Shown here piece by piece: positions 1-10,382 of a stretch of 64,000 nt of DNA (within the stretch, counting starts at the first letter, position 1; each line of letters begins with the position of its first letter). Source of the DNA: Scleromitrula shiraiana (Eukaryota; Ascomycota; Leotiomycetes; Helotiales; Sclerotiniaceae). The DNA is taken from assembly GCA_028455995.1 (NCBI GenBank), contig JABELC010000012.1, forward strand, positions 248,001-312,000. Reading direction: 5' to 3'. The notes beneath the pieces are model-generated. The model made no database searches. It saw only the letters and a list, made by a program, of their open reading frames with translations, and was not told the DNA's origin. The translations under genes were made by a program, and so were the position numbers.

Positions 1-464
1 GACTGACAGGGAGGAGGCGAGCAAGTACTTTAGCGTAGACGATGAATGAAGGATAAAGGGGACACGCCAATCACAAAAGTCTGCAGTAACTGGATATGCT
101 ACAGAGAGGTTTTCTGAATGGGGAAGAGTATACCTAGTTCTCCAAATCTAATAACAAATTCAATCTTCCAGGATATTTTTCGATTTCCAACATTATATCT
201 GCTTTGTTGCTTCATTATCTGTAGTCGAAGTATCTGCTTCTTAATTTTGAAAAAATGTCTTGATTGCTGATTACGCAACTCCTGGTAATGGAACTTTCTC
301 GTAACTAGATATTAATTCAAATATAAGACCATAATACTTCTAGTTTGTTCTTGATTACTAGGATTATATTCATAGCCTTGAAATTTAAATCTTGAGAATA
401 AACAAAAGCACTCATAGCACCTAATCCTTAAGAAAACAAGAAAGAAAACATAAAGCGTGAAACT
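1..464. other. gene-free left edge
   Basis: AT-rich sequence downstream of the leftward HET gene. I see no coding frame, RNA gene or clear repeat. Confidence 0.5.
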
Positions 465-2189
465 TCAGACCAAAATAATGCTTTGAGCCCCGAATTTCAT
501 CCATAAATTACCAATATCCACATCTAAGTTTAAAATAGTACAAGAGCCAACAAACATAAAACATGCACCTTCTCCGGGTAGCTTTCTGAGAATGACAAAA
601 AACCTACAGCCGGAAAGAGTAAATAAAAAGTCTCCATCCAGAGTATGTGCAGGAACAGTCAAATTGAGATTTTCATTTTTCGCTTTAGCCATTTTCGGTT
701 GATGTGAGCTCACTCTGCTATCAACATCGCATATGATATCGATCCTTCTACCCTGAACATTCAATTTAAGCCACTCTGAAGAGATTGATGGAACAAAACA
801 CCTGATATACGGATCACTCACGAGAGCCAATCTCGGCTCGTCGGGTAGCACATCTAGATGCGAATAGTCAGGCACCCAGCTTTGGAGATCAGGCATTCTC
901 TTCGAGAGGCGTTGGGGCGTGCACAATATATCGAGCGATTTACCTAAAGTTATAATGTGTAAGGTCACGCCCGCAAAAACTTCTGGAATGGGTTTGCTGT
1001 AATCGGGAGTAATGAAAGGGGTCATCTTATCGCGCATCAGACCAAAGAGAGAATAAATTTTATCTCGAGGATTAGTGGCTTCTCGACTATGGAAATCGAC
1101 GACCATTTGTTGGAGGGTGGGTCGATAGTTGTTGTTCCACCCCAGACGGAGTTTCTCCAATGATGTTATAATGTCGATTGAAGGGATTTGAATAAGGTGT
1201 ATATAGTGAAGATAGTGAGAAGTGGTTATGAGGTAACCCCAAGGAATAGTAGTGGTGGTAAGGCCGAATAGGATATTTGTGTTACGAGCACAGGCTAGTT
1301 CTTGTATGACCCACATTCGGGTGTACCAAGTAGGAGAATGTATGAACTCTTTATCGATGAGGGATGCTATGGACGAAAAGTCCTTTTCGAGGGCATGAGC
1401 ACGTGTAAGATCAGTAATTTGTGGTCGCCAACGATTGAGTTTGGAAGCAGATTTGTTGAGGTAGTAGGCATCGCTGCGTGGGTGATGATGGGGCCAAGGT
1501 GCATCTAGTAGGGGGTTGATATGAAATGTTTCGAATGCGTGATATTTACTTAGCAAAACACGAAAACATTGTGCTAAAAATGAAGCAATTGTGAAGATCC
1601 AGACACTGACGTTTGACGCCGAATGTTGTTTGGGAGATTCCTCTAAACGTGCTTCCCCGCCGTGTTTGCCATTAAGAGTTCGCATAAAATTGATACATCG
1701 TATTGTCTCCATCCTGGCTGGTCCAAACCAAACAATAACCTGTTCAGCATAATGATAAATATCTTGCATTCTGAGTATCTGGAGCGACTTTTCTCCGTAG
1801 TCTTTCTGATTTATACATATCGCATCGACCCAAACATTAATATCGCCTAGTTGCGTTGTTTGGAGACTTCGAAGTGCATCATGTAGATCAGCAGAAATCG
1901 GGAAAGGTTTCCCATCAATATATATTTCGATGGTTCGTTGTGTGTTTGGATCAACCCATACATAGGATAAAGCTCTGTAGGGCGGCAATTTCAATATCTG
2001 AAAGGCCCGGGAATATTTGTTTGATGTCAAAGTACCGGGGAGATAATGTGTTGTTAATCGTGCAGTTATAGGCTCAATTGTTTTGTGGTAAAGTTGCTGA
2101 TTGATATCTTTCTTGAGTGTGAGAATGCGAAATTGACCATCTGCACTCTTCACTGGATTATAGGTATAAGTCTCGACTTTCTTAGCCAT
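465..2189 (-). CDS. HET-domain (heterokaryon incompatibility) protein
   Basis: Single-exon gene of 574 residues starting at the ATG at 2189. Seen: an N-terminal lead of about 70 residues, then the HET core YRALSYVWVDP (71-81), VWVDAICINQKD (119-130), the block around VIVWFGP (151-157) and TRMWVIQELA further on. These are the successive conserved blocks of Pfam HET. The region near 370 (HSREATNPRDKIYSLFGLM) is the usual block after the domain in this family, and the C-terminal part fits the usual lipocalin-like tail region. Family knowledge: HET proteins act in allorecognition cell death and related stress responses; the specific partner is unknown. The frame is open throughout, unlike the HET copy at 27.5-29.1 kb. 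Confidence 0.9.
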   Translation of the reverse strand: MAKKVETYTYNPVKSADGQFRILTLKKDINQQLYHKTIEPITARLTTHYLPGTLTSNKYSRAFQILKLPPYRALSYVWVDPNTQRTIEIYIDGKPFPISADLHDALRSLQTTQLGDINVWVDAICINQKDYGEKSLQILRMQDIYHYAEQVIVWFGPARMETIRCINFMRTLNGKHGGEARLEESPKQHSASNVSVWIFTIASFLAQCFRVLLSKYHAFETFHINPLLDAPWPHHHPRSDAYYLNKSASKLNRWRPQITDLTRAHALEKDFSSIASLIDKEFIHSPTWYTRMWVIQELACARNTNILFGLTTTTIPWGYLITTSHYLHYIHLIQIPSIDIITSLEKLRLGWNNNYRPTLQQMVVDFHSREATNPRDKIYSLFGLMRDKMTPFITPDYSKPIPEVFAGVTLHIITLGKSLDILCTPQRLSKRMPDLQSWVPDYSHLDVLPDEPRLALVSDPYIRCFVPSISSEWLKLNVQGRRIDIICDVDSRVSSHQPKMAKAKNENLNLTVPAHTLDGDFLFTLSGCRFFVILRKLPGEGACFMFVGSCTILNLDVDIGNLWMKFGAQSIILV

Positions 2190-3350
2190 TGGTCATAACG
2201 TATCCGAACTCATGCTTAAAATGATGGTCAAATTTACGTATGCAGCGGCATACCCACTATATACACCTGTTGTGGATGTCGAAGGTCACTTAGGCAAGAG
2301 TATCCTGCCATAGTAATGTACGCCTCATAAGATCTCGAAAACTTCATGTTAGGAGAATTGTATGGATACGATCAATCGAGCAATATGGCCTTGCAACATC
2401 GTGCGACAAACTGTCTTTCTGCTTACTTGGAAAACAGATGACAGTTTTAGATTACAAGCGACTATCTGCGTAACCAACAATAACAAGCAAGGTATATGAT
2501 CCTTCCTATCCATACTGTCGGGACAGAGAGAGAGTATTGTGACAAGATCATTTGTCAGTAATACAATTATACCAAGAGTAAGAAATAGAACTACTAAATT
2601 TAAGCGCTTGGGAATAGTTGAAAGAACGAGTAAAACTACTTCGTTGTTCATTTTATAGAAAATAGTGGAAACTACGGCTCCGGGCTAGTTCTATTAAAAT
2701 CGGATAGGCGCCAAAGATGGGGGATTGGCCGCTAAGAGGCGTAATCTAATCCTCTAGATTTCGCCGACCGCAAATCATCCCAAACCTTCACCCATCGACC
2801 TCATCGAAACCGTACTCAATCCACGATGAAAAATACGAGTTGGTGTATTAATCAGATTGGAGAAGATGAACATGGTAGTTGAATGGCGCATTGAAACATT
2901 GATTGTTAATCTTCGGGATCATCAAAAATGACGAGGGATCGAGAAACGAGGGCGAAGATGAATGAAGGACAAAGATACCCGGGAAGAATTTGCGTATTAA
3001 TCTTAATGAGAGTTAAAAACATAACCATACACATTAGGGTGATACAAATCAAGCATCATCATCATCAACCTCAATCTCGTTTTTGAACAACGATCCAACT
3101 TCCTACGGTCGTCCATTCAAACCCAAACTATAATCACTAGCGACGATGAAAACGACCATTTCATCCAACCCATCCAATACTCGTATAATCTCGACTAACC
3201 CTCTTTATCTTTGCTACTTCCATAGGAACCAAATTTCTGCCATAAAAAACCAAACATGAATCCCGACGTAAAGCAAGATCAAATCATGAAAAATCTTAGA
3301 ACTCAAGTGAGGCAAGAGCATGGCTTAGCTATTATAGTTATTAGTTGGAT
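2190..3350. other. intergenic, no supported gene
   Basis: Promoter side of the HET gene and 3' side of the zinc-finger gene. A 100-residue hydrophobic reading frame on the minus strand (2349-2651) has no recognisable family and is not called. Confidence 0.5.
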
Positions 3351-3851
3351 TCAAAATAAGATGTGCCAGATGAAACCCACCGAATCCATTTTTCTTTTGC
3401 AATGACCGGCTTTACAACCCTCACATAAATTTTCGTCATGCGGACCTTTGCTTTGTCCCGAGTAATCAACCCTTTCCATCTCTATTCCATTCCACTTTTT
3501 GAGGCGATACACAACCCTCTCCGCATATGAATGGTCGAGAAGTGGTTTGCTGATTTTTTTGCAGTTCTTGCAGTGTTGGAAGTACACTCTTGCGTTGTAT
3601 TTTTCACCGGGGTACATCCTTATCGTGATGGCGATTTGCTTGCTTCCCCACCCACGAGAATTGCATTGCTTGTTGTGGCATATGAATCGACCCATGATGT
3701 TTGTATCGTAAGACTTGGTACACTCTATATCATCGTCGACATCGTGGAATTCGAAATGAAGGTTATCTTCTTCGAGCAAGCGTGAAACTTCATCGTCGCG
3801 TGATGGATACATGGACCATTTTTTGGCCGGTTTTTGTGTCCGACGAGGCAT
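3351..3851 (-). CDS. 3CxxC-type zinc-finger protein
   Basis: Intronless gene of 166 residues. Seen: paired cysteines C58/C63 (FICHNKQC), the motif RGWGSKQIAI, C94/C97 (HCKNC), C143/C146 (CEGC) and C151. This order (CxxxxC, W-x-S, CxxC, CxxC) matches the zf-3CxxC zinc-binding family found in fungal and animal proteins. The N-terminus is basic and the region at 31-43 is acidic. Function in fungi is not established; a nucleic-acid or protein-binding role would be guesswork. It starts at the ATG at 3851, the only one giving a full domain. Confidence 0.8.
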   Translation of the reverse strand: MPRRTQKPAKKWSMYPSRDDEVSRLLEEDNLHFEFHDVDDDIECTKSYDTNIMGRFICHNKQCNSRGWGSKQIAITIRMYPGEKYNARVYFQHCKNCKKISKPLLDHSYAERVVYRLKKWNGIEMERVDYSGQSKGPHDENLCEGCKAGHCKRKMDSVGFIWHILF

Positions 3852-5407
3852 AGTAATTCAAAGGATAGGTAGTATAAAAAGGTAGCGAAGTTATGATTGT
3901 AGTTTGAGTGTGTTTTATGTTGAGTTGAATATAGCGAAAGAGAAAGGTGACTGGATTCAAAACGGAGATCAAATGAATACTTATAACACGATGTTGACTT
4001 TATTCACACACAGTAGATATTTCAGAGAGAACACGTTTTAATATGAACAAATTGAGGCTGAGAAAAGAAAGGTAAAGACAGCCTTGCTGGGTGCCCGTTG
4101 GTTTCACTTACTCATCAATGTCTTGCAATGTGGCAGGATGGAACAATTGTTTTTCTTTTTGCTGAAAAATTGAGGCGCATGCGACTTATTAAAGTATTGA
4201 TTGGTTTTCGGCATAGTTAACATGATTTTGAGTCCTTGTCGCATAATTCCTACCGATACTACAAACAGGGGTTGAGATGCAGAACACATGTATGTTCCAG
4301 TTGACATCCTTCATTTTCTTTTGCTGCGTTAAACAATCGATATCTCCTGGTGTTGTTCCCGTCGCGGCAATTTATATATCTTCTTTTTGTGTTCTTTATT
4401 TTCGACTTTCCGAAGTTTCCCTACTAGTAGCTTCATCCAAATCAGCTTAGAAGCTCAGTAAAGATTCTCTAAATTAACAGGAGCATATGACACATTCTGA
4501 GTACCGGACCTGAAGTCGCCAAGTGGGATTTCGAGGTGTAATTTGCCTATCAATTCTGAGCAATACCAATTTGAGCTCTCATAATTTGCATGTTTGAAGG
4601 ATAAATTGTTGAGCTTTTCAATTCGGCATTGAATGAACATTGGAGTTTCCTAGTCATATTACATTTGGAGTTTGAGATCGCAGGCTGCGACAGCGAAGAT
4701 AAATTGGTATGTGTGTGGGATACATTGACTGTACTAGGCCAAATCAAATAGACTATTAGATGTAATTAAAACAGAACTATTCAGATTAATTAAGAAAATA
4801 TGTTTAGAGATTTGTAGAATATCAATCTCTAACGATTGCTACTAGTAAAAGATTATTAACCCTATTTCAGAGAATGTAAAACTTAGGGTATGGAATTTGC
4901 AACCAAAAAAATACCCTCCCTCTCTTCTTCACGGCAATGGCACCTATATTTCATTAACATTAAAGTATATATACATAAAGACATTCCAAACAATCCAGTG
5001 GCATCTTCCAAAACGTCATTTGTATTTGCTCATAAACAAAGAAATGGAGGACAATCCTGTATATTTCACCTAGTACTTCATTGAACTAAAAGGATATTAT
5101 TCCCCTGGTGATATCGTACCACCTGGAGAGGGGAGGAATGATGATTCATGTACCATGCTTCAGTTGAATGATCAGAGAACTATCACAAGACTCAACTTGA
5201 AGCTAAAATATCTAATTATATTTATCGTTTGATGTCAACTTAAAGAATTAGATATTTGTAGTTTCCCAATCTTAAATTAATCCTGCGAGCTTCCTTCCTG
5301 TTCATAAACTATCCACCGCTGCTTGAAATAGCCAATATCTTCCATTACTATCGATAAGGAAGAAGCTATTTGAGACATTTCCAGATCACTTGAAGATACT
5401 CCTACGG
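3852..5407. other. intergenic, no supported gene
   Basis: About 1.5 kb of AT-rich DNA between two leftward genes. Short frames on both strands show no family signature or splice structure. An isolated ACTAGTAG motif lies near 4423 and ACTAGTA near 4841. Confidence 0.5.
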
Positions 5408-6729
5408 CTACACATCAAATGTTTCGAATTGCTTTTGCACGTATATTCCATCACTATCAGATGCTGTTTTCGAGTTGCTGAATTCGCAGCCTGCATAAAG
5501 CTTGGGCGTCTTGTTTGGAACAAGATGCAAAGCGTCAGAATTGATTTGAGAAGATTGGTCTTCAGATAATTCGGTGTAGTTGCTGTGTTTCTTGGAGCGT
5601 GGATGTCCGGAGCCACCAAACGTCCTTAGCTGCACTTGTGGAGTCTCTTCCCTTGTGGATGAATATGAGCTTCCATAGAGTTTGTGAGAGAGTTTTGACA
5701 GGCTAGGCTTCACATAGACTCTGATGAAGGGGTTTATTGTAGGTAAACAAGCAACAATAATCCCAAGCCAAAGTTCGAGGTTGCTTAGTAGCCCAATTCT
5801 TGCAGTAGCAAATACGGGATCTGGGGGACTTCGAGCTGTCAGTTCAATGCGGTAGCACATGATTCCGACAGTTCTATTCGAAGAGTTAGTCGTGTGTTCC
5901 TCCAAGGCAAGGAGGTTGTGTAAAGAATGAAACATAATATGTATGACCAGGAACTTACGCAATGCCGAAGCTAAACATGACAATCAGAAAAAACTTCTGA
6001 CTAATTGCCATTTGTAGTTTATACAACCATGGAATAGGAAGTATGACTATCGCTGTATCGAGAGCCAGATTCATTGACATAGAGGAAAACTCTGAGGAGG
6101 CTAGAGATCTGCACGAGCCCCATGGAACAGGATTCCATTCTTGAGAAATGGGATTGCAATGTGTTAAAAACACAACGAAGAAGGTTATACCAAAACAAAC
6201 GTCTATGATCATCAAAAATATAGCCAATCGCCTGAAAGTGGAGGTTGTGAAGATTCGAACATACAGTGCAAGCACAGCCAGCTTGATCGCAGTAGTACTG
6301 AAAATCCACGTCGTGGATATTGCAACGAGAACCTTTCAGTAGAGTTAGTTGTAATCTCAGGTGAGGCGGCCTATCAAGCGCTATAGATGAATTATCACAC
6401 CTGTGCCTGTATACCTAATTCTTTCATGGTAAGATCTGCTGCATGATTGCCCAAACCGTTGTAAGTAGCCCACACTGCAATGCCTTGCTGGGCAAGCATC
6501 GCTATCTATTTTGACACAACACCTGTTAATTTGAGAACATCCAGATCAAGTCGAGACAACAGAGCAAGCAGTCACTCACATATGAGGCAATCAGAAAGCC
6601 ATCATCTACGGAGAATCCTCTCTTTTGGAGTTTCGCGGACCAGAAACGAAGTATGACTGCTATAGTTGTGATAATGGAGAATGATATGATCCACCCAATG
6701 AGGGCCCAAGAATAATCGCCTCGAATCAT
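5408..6729 (-). CDS. fungal rhodopsin-domain seven-TM membrane protein
   Basis: Four predicted exons: 6729-6580, 6505-6401, 6332-5959, 5873-5408, joined in frame to 364 residues. Seen: TM1 at about 9-29, then SVDDGF (D42, D43) typical of the fungal rhodopsin_dom family (SAT5/PTH11-like), GIAVWATYNGLGNH, AIKLAVLALYVRIF, a cysteine-containing loop (THCNPISQEWNPVPWGSC) and ALDTAIVILPIPWLYKLQ, all characteristic blocks. The C-terminal 100 residues are soluble and Ser-rich. Family knowledge: these proteins sit in the plasma membrane; PTH11 is linked to surface sensing in one pathogen, and some homologues sit in secondary-metabolite clusters. Its 5' end faces the cluster at 9-20 kb, so linkage is possible but unproven. 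The exon 2/3 junction is the one I had to choose between two donors; CAG/GTGTGA keeps the frame. Confidence 0.82.
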
Positions 6730-7030
6730 TTTCCCAGGCTAAAGCAAGCGAAGTAGTAAGTGGAATGAATGAAGGAAGAATAATTTGTTTCTTAATGATT
6801 TAGAATACAAGAATCTAGTGCAGTAACAAGATGCAAGCAGGCTTCTGGGAATATATTAGCAAAATCCATAGGATTAGCCCACCCAACATTGAAAGCTGTA
6901 GCCTCCCTATTCAGGGGGACTGTTGCGAAGCGAAATTTTGAACAACTGCCATGAGTTGCTTTCAATTTAGTAAATGAGTGGGTGTATATATCAGCCAACA
7001 TTTGAGGGCACCTGTTGCAATCTGCACCGA

Positions 7031-7377
7031 CATTCTCATGTAACCCAATTCTTCATCGGCCTCGAACATATCGCAACAACCATTTCAAAGAATCACTTGC
7101 AGAAGCACCTACAGCAGAAGGGTGTTAGAAGCTGCGACTATCTCATACAGTGAACTGCGCCGATTGTAACCTCGTATTAACAATTGACTGCGCCGGTTGG
7201 CATTCACGCCAACATTTTCATGTGACTAAATCCTTCTTCATTTGCCTCGAACATATTGGAACAGCCGTTCTGTGAACTCTATTGCAGAAACTTCTACAAC
7301 AGGGTCCGAAAATCTGTAGGGACATCATACAGTACGTCGATTGTAACCTCATATTAACAGTTGAATGCGCTGGTTGG
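7031..7377. repeat. diverged tandem duplication, about 180-bp unit
   Basis: Two adjacent copies, roughly 7031-7200 and 7213-7377, offset by 177-182 bp. Matching landmarks include CATTCTCATG/CATTTTCATG, GCCTCGAACATAT in both, CAGAAG-rich middles, and ends CGATTGTAACCTC(G/A)TATTAACA then GCGC(C/T)GGTTGG. Differences include both transitions and transversions, with small indels. Confidence 0.75.
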
Positions 7378-7981
7378 TTACCAACTCGCTGGGTCTACTA
7401 GGTACGGTGACGTTGAACCAAATTAGGATCGATATGCGTGATTTATTTACAAGGAGTCACTGCGTGTCCTTGGAAGTGTCCCATTTATATTCGTCAAAAC
7501 TCGAGCCGTCGAGCGAATGAAATGTTCAGATCTGTTGAATGTGAAGAAAATTCCGTGCATAAGACTGGGAACTGTGCCAGTCTCACACATCGCAGTTCTT
7601 CAATATGCAACACATATGGGCTCATCATGCATGACTCAGAAAAGAACTCTTTCCGATGTTTTGTTGCACCAGGTACTCCGACGTTTTAGTGACGGACTGC
7701 ACCGTAACGGCAGAGCCCATCGGCTTGCACAATGGTTCAATAACGACAGATATCTATGGTAATACCCATGATAGGCGCGCTTGACAAAGTAATTTGCAGT
7801 TCCAATTTCGGTACAACATATGCATAATTGCGGCTGTGGCAGCAAGTCGACATCGGGTAAAAGGATTAATGCTATATCGTTTCGTTCAATTTACTCTACG
7901 GAAGTTGATGTCTTGCAATCTATAGGAAAAAACTTGAATTATCTTCATCTCTGTTTTTGCAAGTTGACAAGTTTTCTTATT

Positions 7982-8027
7982 TTAATATTGATCTAGAATA
8001 TATTGATCTATTCTAGATCAATATTAA
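7982..8027. repeat. perfect inverted repeat, 19-bp arms
   Basis: Arm TTAATATTGATCTAGAATA at 7982-8000 and its exact reverse complement at 8009-8027, with the 8-nt spacer TATTGATC. Able to form a strong hairpin or cruciform. Confidence 0.9.
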
Positions 8028-8049
8028 TATTCAAAATTAAATTTCATCA

Positions 8050-8470
8050 AGACATTACTAGTAGAATCATTTAATCGTCGAACTTCCGAGTAGCTTAATC
8101 TTTGTAAAAAGACTTCGCTTTTCCGAGTCCTGGGCCGTTAACTTGAATTTAAACAACTTGAAGATACTTTTAATAAGTTCACTGGCAAGTTTATCTTTTA
8201 TACTAGTACTAGTAGTAAAAAAGCGATTTGACTCGGATATAAAAATCTATATATAAATAGTACACTGTATAATATTAAGTTAAATTAAAAGAATTTCAAG
8301 ATTTTTTAGTACTAGTAGTAAAAAAGATTATATGAATCGAATGATGATCAAATTATTTTATATTATTACTAGTACTAATAGTATATAATTCAACTTGAAG
8401 TTACTAGTATCAATAATTATCATATTACTGATTACTAGTAGTACTATATACTTTTATTGTAAAAGGTTTT
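8050..8470. repeat. AT-rich block with dispersed ACTAGT palindromes (left)
   Basis: At least seven ACTAGT hexamers in about 420 bp, often extended to AGTACTAGTAGTA. The phrase AGTACTAGTAGTAAAAAAG occurs twice (near 8207 and 8309). Not a regular tandem array. A similar, denser block lies at 20.4-21.13 kb. Confidence 0.75.
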
Positions 8471-9076
8471 TGATAATTGATTGATAATTAATTAGTAATT
8501 ATTGCCAGTGATATAGTATAAATGACTCAGATTTATATGATTCAAGTTGATTTATGTCTTTTCGACTAAAAATCTTTTTGTTGATGTTTTTTAATAACTA
8601 AAATGTTATTTAATATTTTCAAGTTTGTATCATTAGTAGTGAATTATATTAATAAATTAATAGCTCAATATATATAGCTTTAATATGTAGTATATAACTT
8701 CTTAAATATTATTCATTTGACCTGAGACAGATAATACTCCGTTAGTTCCAGATACCCCTATATCATTTACCTTTAGCACCAAGGATATCCGCCGCATCAG
8801 ACCCCAAATCACCCGGATCACTATCCGGTGATTACTCCGCTCCAATCTTACTAACATTGGTTTGGAATGCATGATTGTATGCGCAAGCGCTTAATCAAGC
8901 AGGTAATATCTTCAAACATGGTATGTAGAGATTATCGTTATGTCCAACCACCACCTGCTAGGTATGTATAATTATATTCGGAAGACTCGGAGTTCAGGTT
9001 GTAATTTCTAAACTTGAACTATCGGGTGCTATGATTTTATCCTTTTTGCCTTGGTACCTACCTCTACTTCCTTCCA

Positions 9077-10045
9077 ATGTTCAGAAAACAAATTGCTTTC
9101 TTTGATGGTATGTTGTACTCTCGGGATATCAATCACCGCCACAAGTTGAAGCCGGCTCGTAGCTTCTTTCCAACTCTTTTCACAGTCTCACAAATAATAT
9201 GGGGGTTCATTGAGAGTGATTCTTTCACATTCGCTATTCCGAATTTTACGTTTGGACTTGTCAATGCTTTTGGAAGTTCCCGGGTTCTAAATGGACCGTC
9301 GCCACTCTTTCTCGATATACTGAAACGAGGACCACTGGTATTGTTTTTCAACTTCTACAGCCTCTTGATCTTTGACCTTTCCAACCAACAATCTCCCGAG
9401 TCAGTTGAAGAAGACCGCATCAACAAACCCTGGCGGCCTATTCCTTCGGGTCAAATCACACCCGAGCAGACGCGTGAGGTAATATTATTCACTGCGCTGG
9501 CTGCCCTTAGGTTCAATTATATGTTGGGTATATCGAACGAGGGATTATTGGTGCAAGTTCTCAGCTATTTTTATAATGATTTGAAAGGCGGCGATGGACT
9601 TCTTCGAGACGTCATCATTGCTGTTTCTTACGGTCATGCCAATCGAACATCCTTACAACTTGCGATTGGCCCAGAAAATACCGTCAGCTCGGAAGGTCAA
9701 GCTTGGATAGCAATAATTAGCACCATTATCCTAACGACCATGCACATTCAAGACTTAAAAGACCAACTGGGTGATCGTAAACTGGGACGGAAGACAATGC
9801 CACTTTTCTTAGGAGATCGCCTATGCCGTCTTGCTTTGGCACTTTTAATTCCTTTCTGGTCGCTGTTTTCTGTGAGCTTCTGGGAGTTGGGTGTAATCTA
9901 TGCATCATTTTATTGTCTTTTGTCAGCTTTTATAGCAGTAAGAGTCCTGAGTAAACGTGAGCAACAGCAGGATACTTGGACGTGGAGGTGTTGGTGTTTT
10001 TGGCACGCTAGTCTTTATTTCTTACCTCTTTTAAGCAATCGATGA
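9077..10045 (+). CDS. UbiA-family membrane enzyme (prenyltransferase or UbiA-type terpene cyclase)
   Basis: Uninterrupted frame of 322 residues. Seen: hydrophobic start near 40-65, first acidic motif LSNQQSPESVEED then NKPWRPIPSG (101-124; N103, D113), a loop GGDGLLRD (171-178), and the second acidic motif DLKDQLGDRKLGRKTMPL (226-243; D226, D229, D233). These are the two Mg-diphosphate binding sites of the UbiA superfamily, with spacing typical of fungal members. Multiple TM helices follow. Family knowledge: fungal homologues include aromatic prenyltransferases and membrane-bound sesquiterpene cyclases of the fumagillin type; sequence alone does not separate them here. Neighbouring MFS, FAD, GMC and P450 genes favour a terpenoid or meroterpenoid pathway (inference). 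A short 5' exon near 8942 cannot be excluded. Confidence 0.85.
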   Translation: MFRKQIAFFDGMLYSRDINHRHKLKPARSFFPTLFTVSQIIWGFIESDSFTFAIPNFTFGLVNAFGSSRVLNGPSPLFLDILKRGPLVLFFNFYSLLIFDLSNQQSPESVEEDRINKPWRPIPSGQITPEQTREVILFTALAALRFNYMLGISNEGLLVQVLSYFYNDLKGGDGLLRDVIIAVSYGHANRTSLQLAIGPENTVSSEGQAWIAIISTIILTTMHIQDLKDQLGDRKLGRKTMPLFLGDRLCRLALALLIPFWSLFSVSFWELGVIYASFYCLLSAFIAVRVLSKREQQQDTWTWRCWCFWHASLYFLPLLSNR

Positions 10046-10382
10046 GAGTGAAGAAGATTTCTAGACTGAGTTTCTATTAAAAATAGCAAATTCTTCTCTT
10101 TCTTCAACTTCTATATCATTTGAGAGAAGGTACAAAATGTCCGATATGAGAAAGGAAATAAATTAAAACTTGGAATAACCGAATGAACATTTCTTCCATT
10201 CAACGAGAACTGATCAACCTGAGAAGAAGTAAATATTATTGAGGTGATTGTTGTTGTTATTGTTGTGTTACTGATGTATAAATTAAAGAGAGGGATGTAA
10301 ATTCTTTTCCTCGCCTGTTAATTCAATCCACGTAGTCTTACGATATCTTCCACACCAAATAATAGTCTTCAAAGAAACCCCT
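10046..10382. other. convergent 3' intergenic region
   Basis: 337 bp between the UbiA gene (+) and MFS gene (-) stop codons. AT-rich, presumably shared 3' untranslated and termination signals; no discrete terminator can be defined. Confidence 0.5.

Larger units (their letters stand above)
6730..9076. other. repeat-bearing intergenic region
   Basis: No gene supported. Holds a diverged tandem duplication (7031-7377), a perfect inverted repeat (7982-8027) and an AT-rich block with many ACTAGT palindromes (8050-8470). Short frames at 6792-7001 and 7438-7762 have no family signal. Confidence 0.6.

Noticed and set aside
2349..2651. 100-codon hydrophobic frame on the minus strand
   Set aside because: No family motif, no splice partner, and AT-rich DNA easily yields hydrophobic frames.
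7438..7845. Overlapping frames of 70-83 codons
   Set aside because: They overlap on both strands and show no homology I can recognise.
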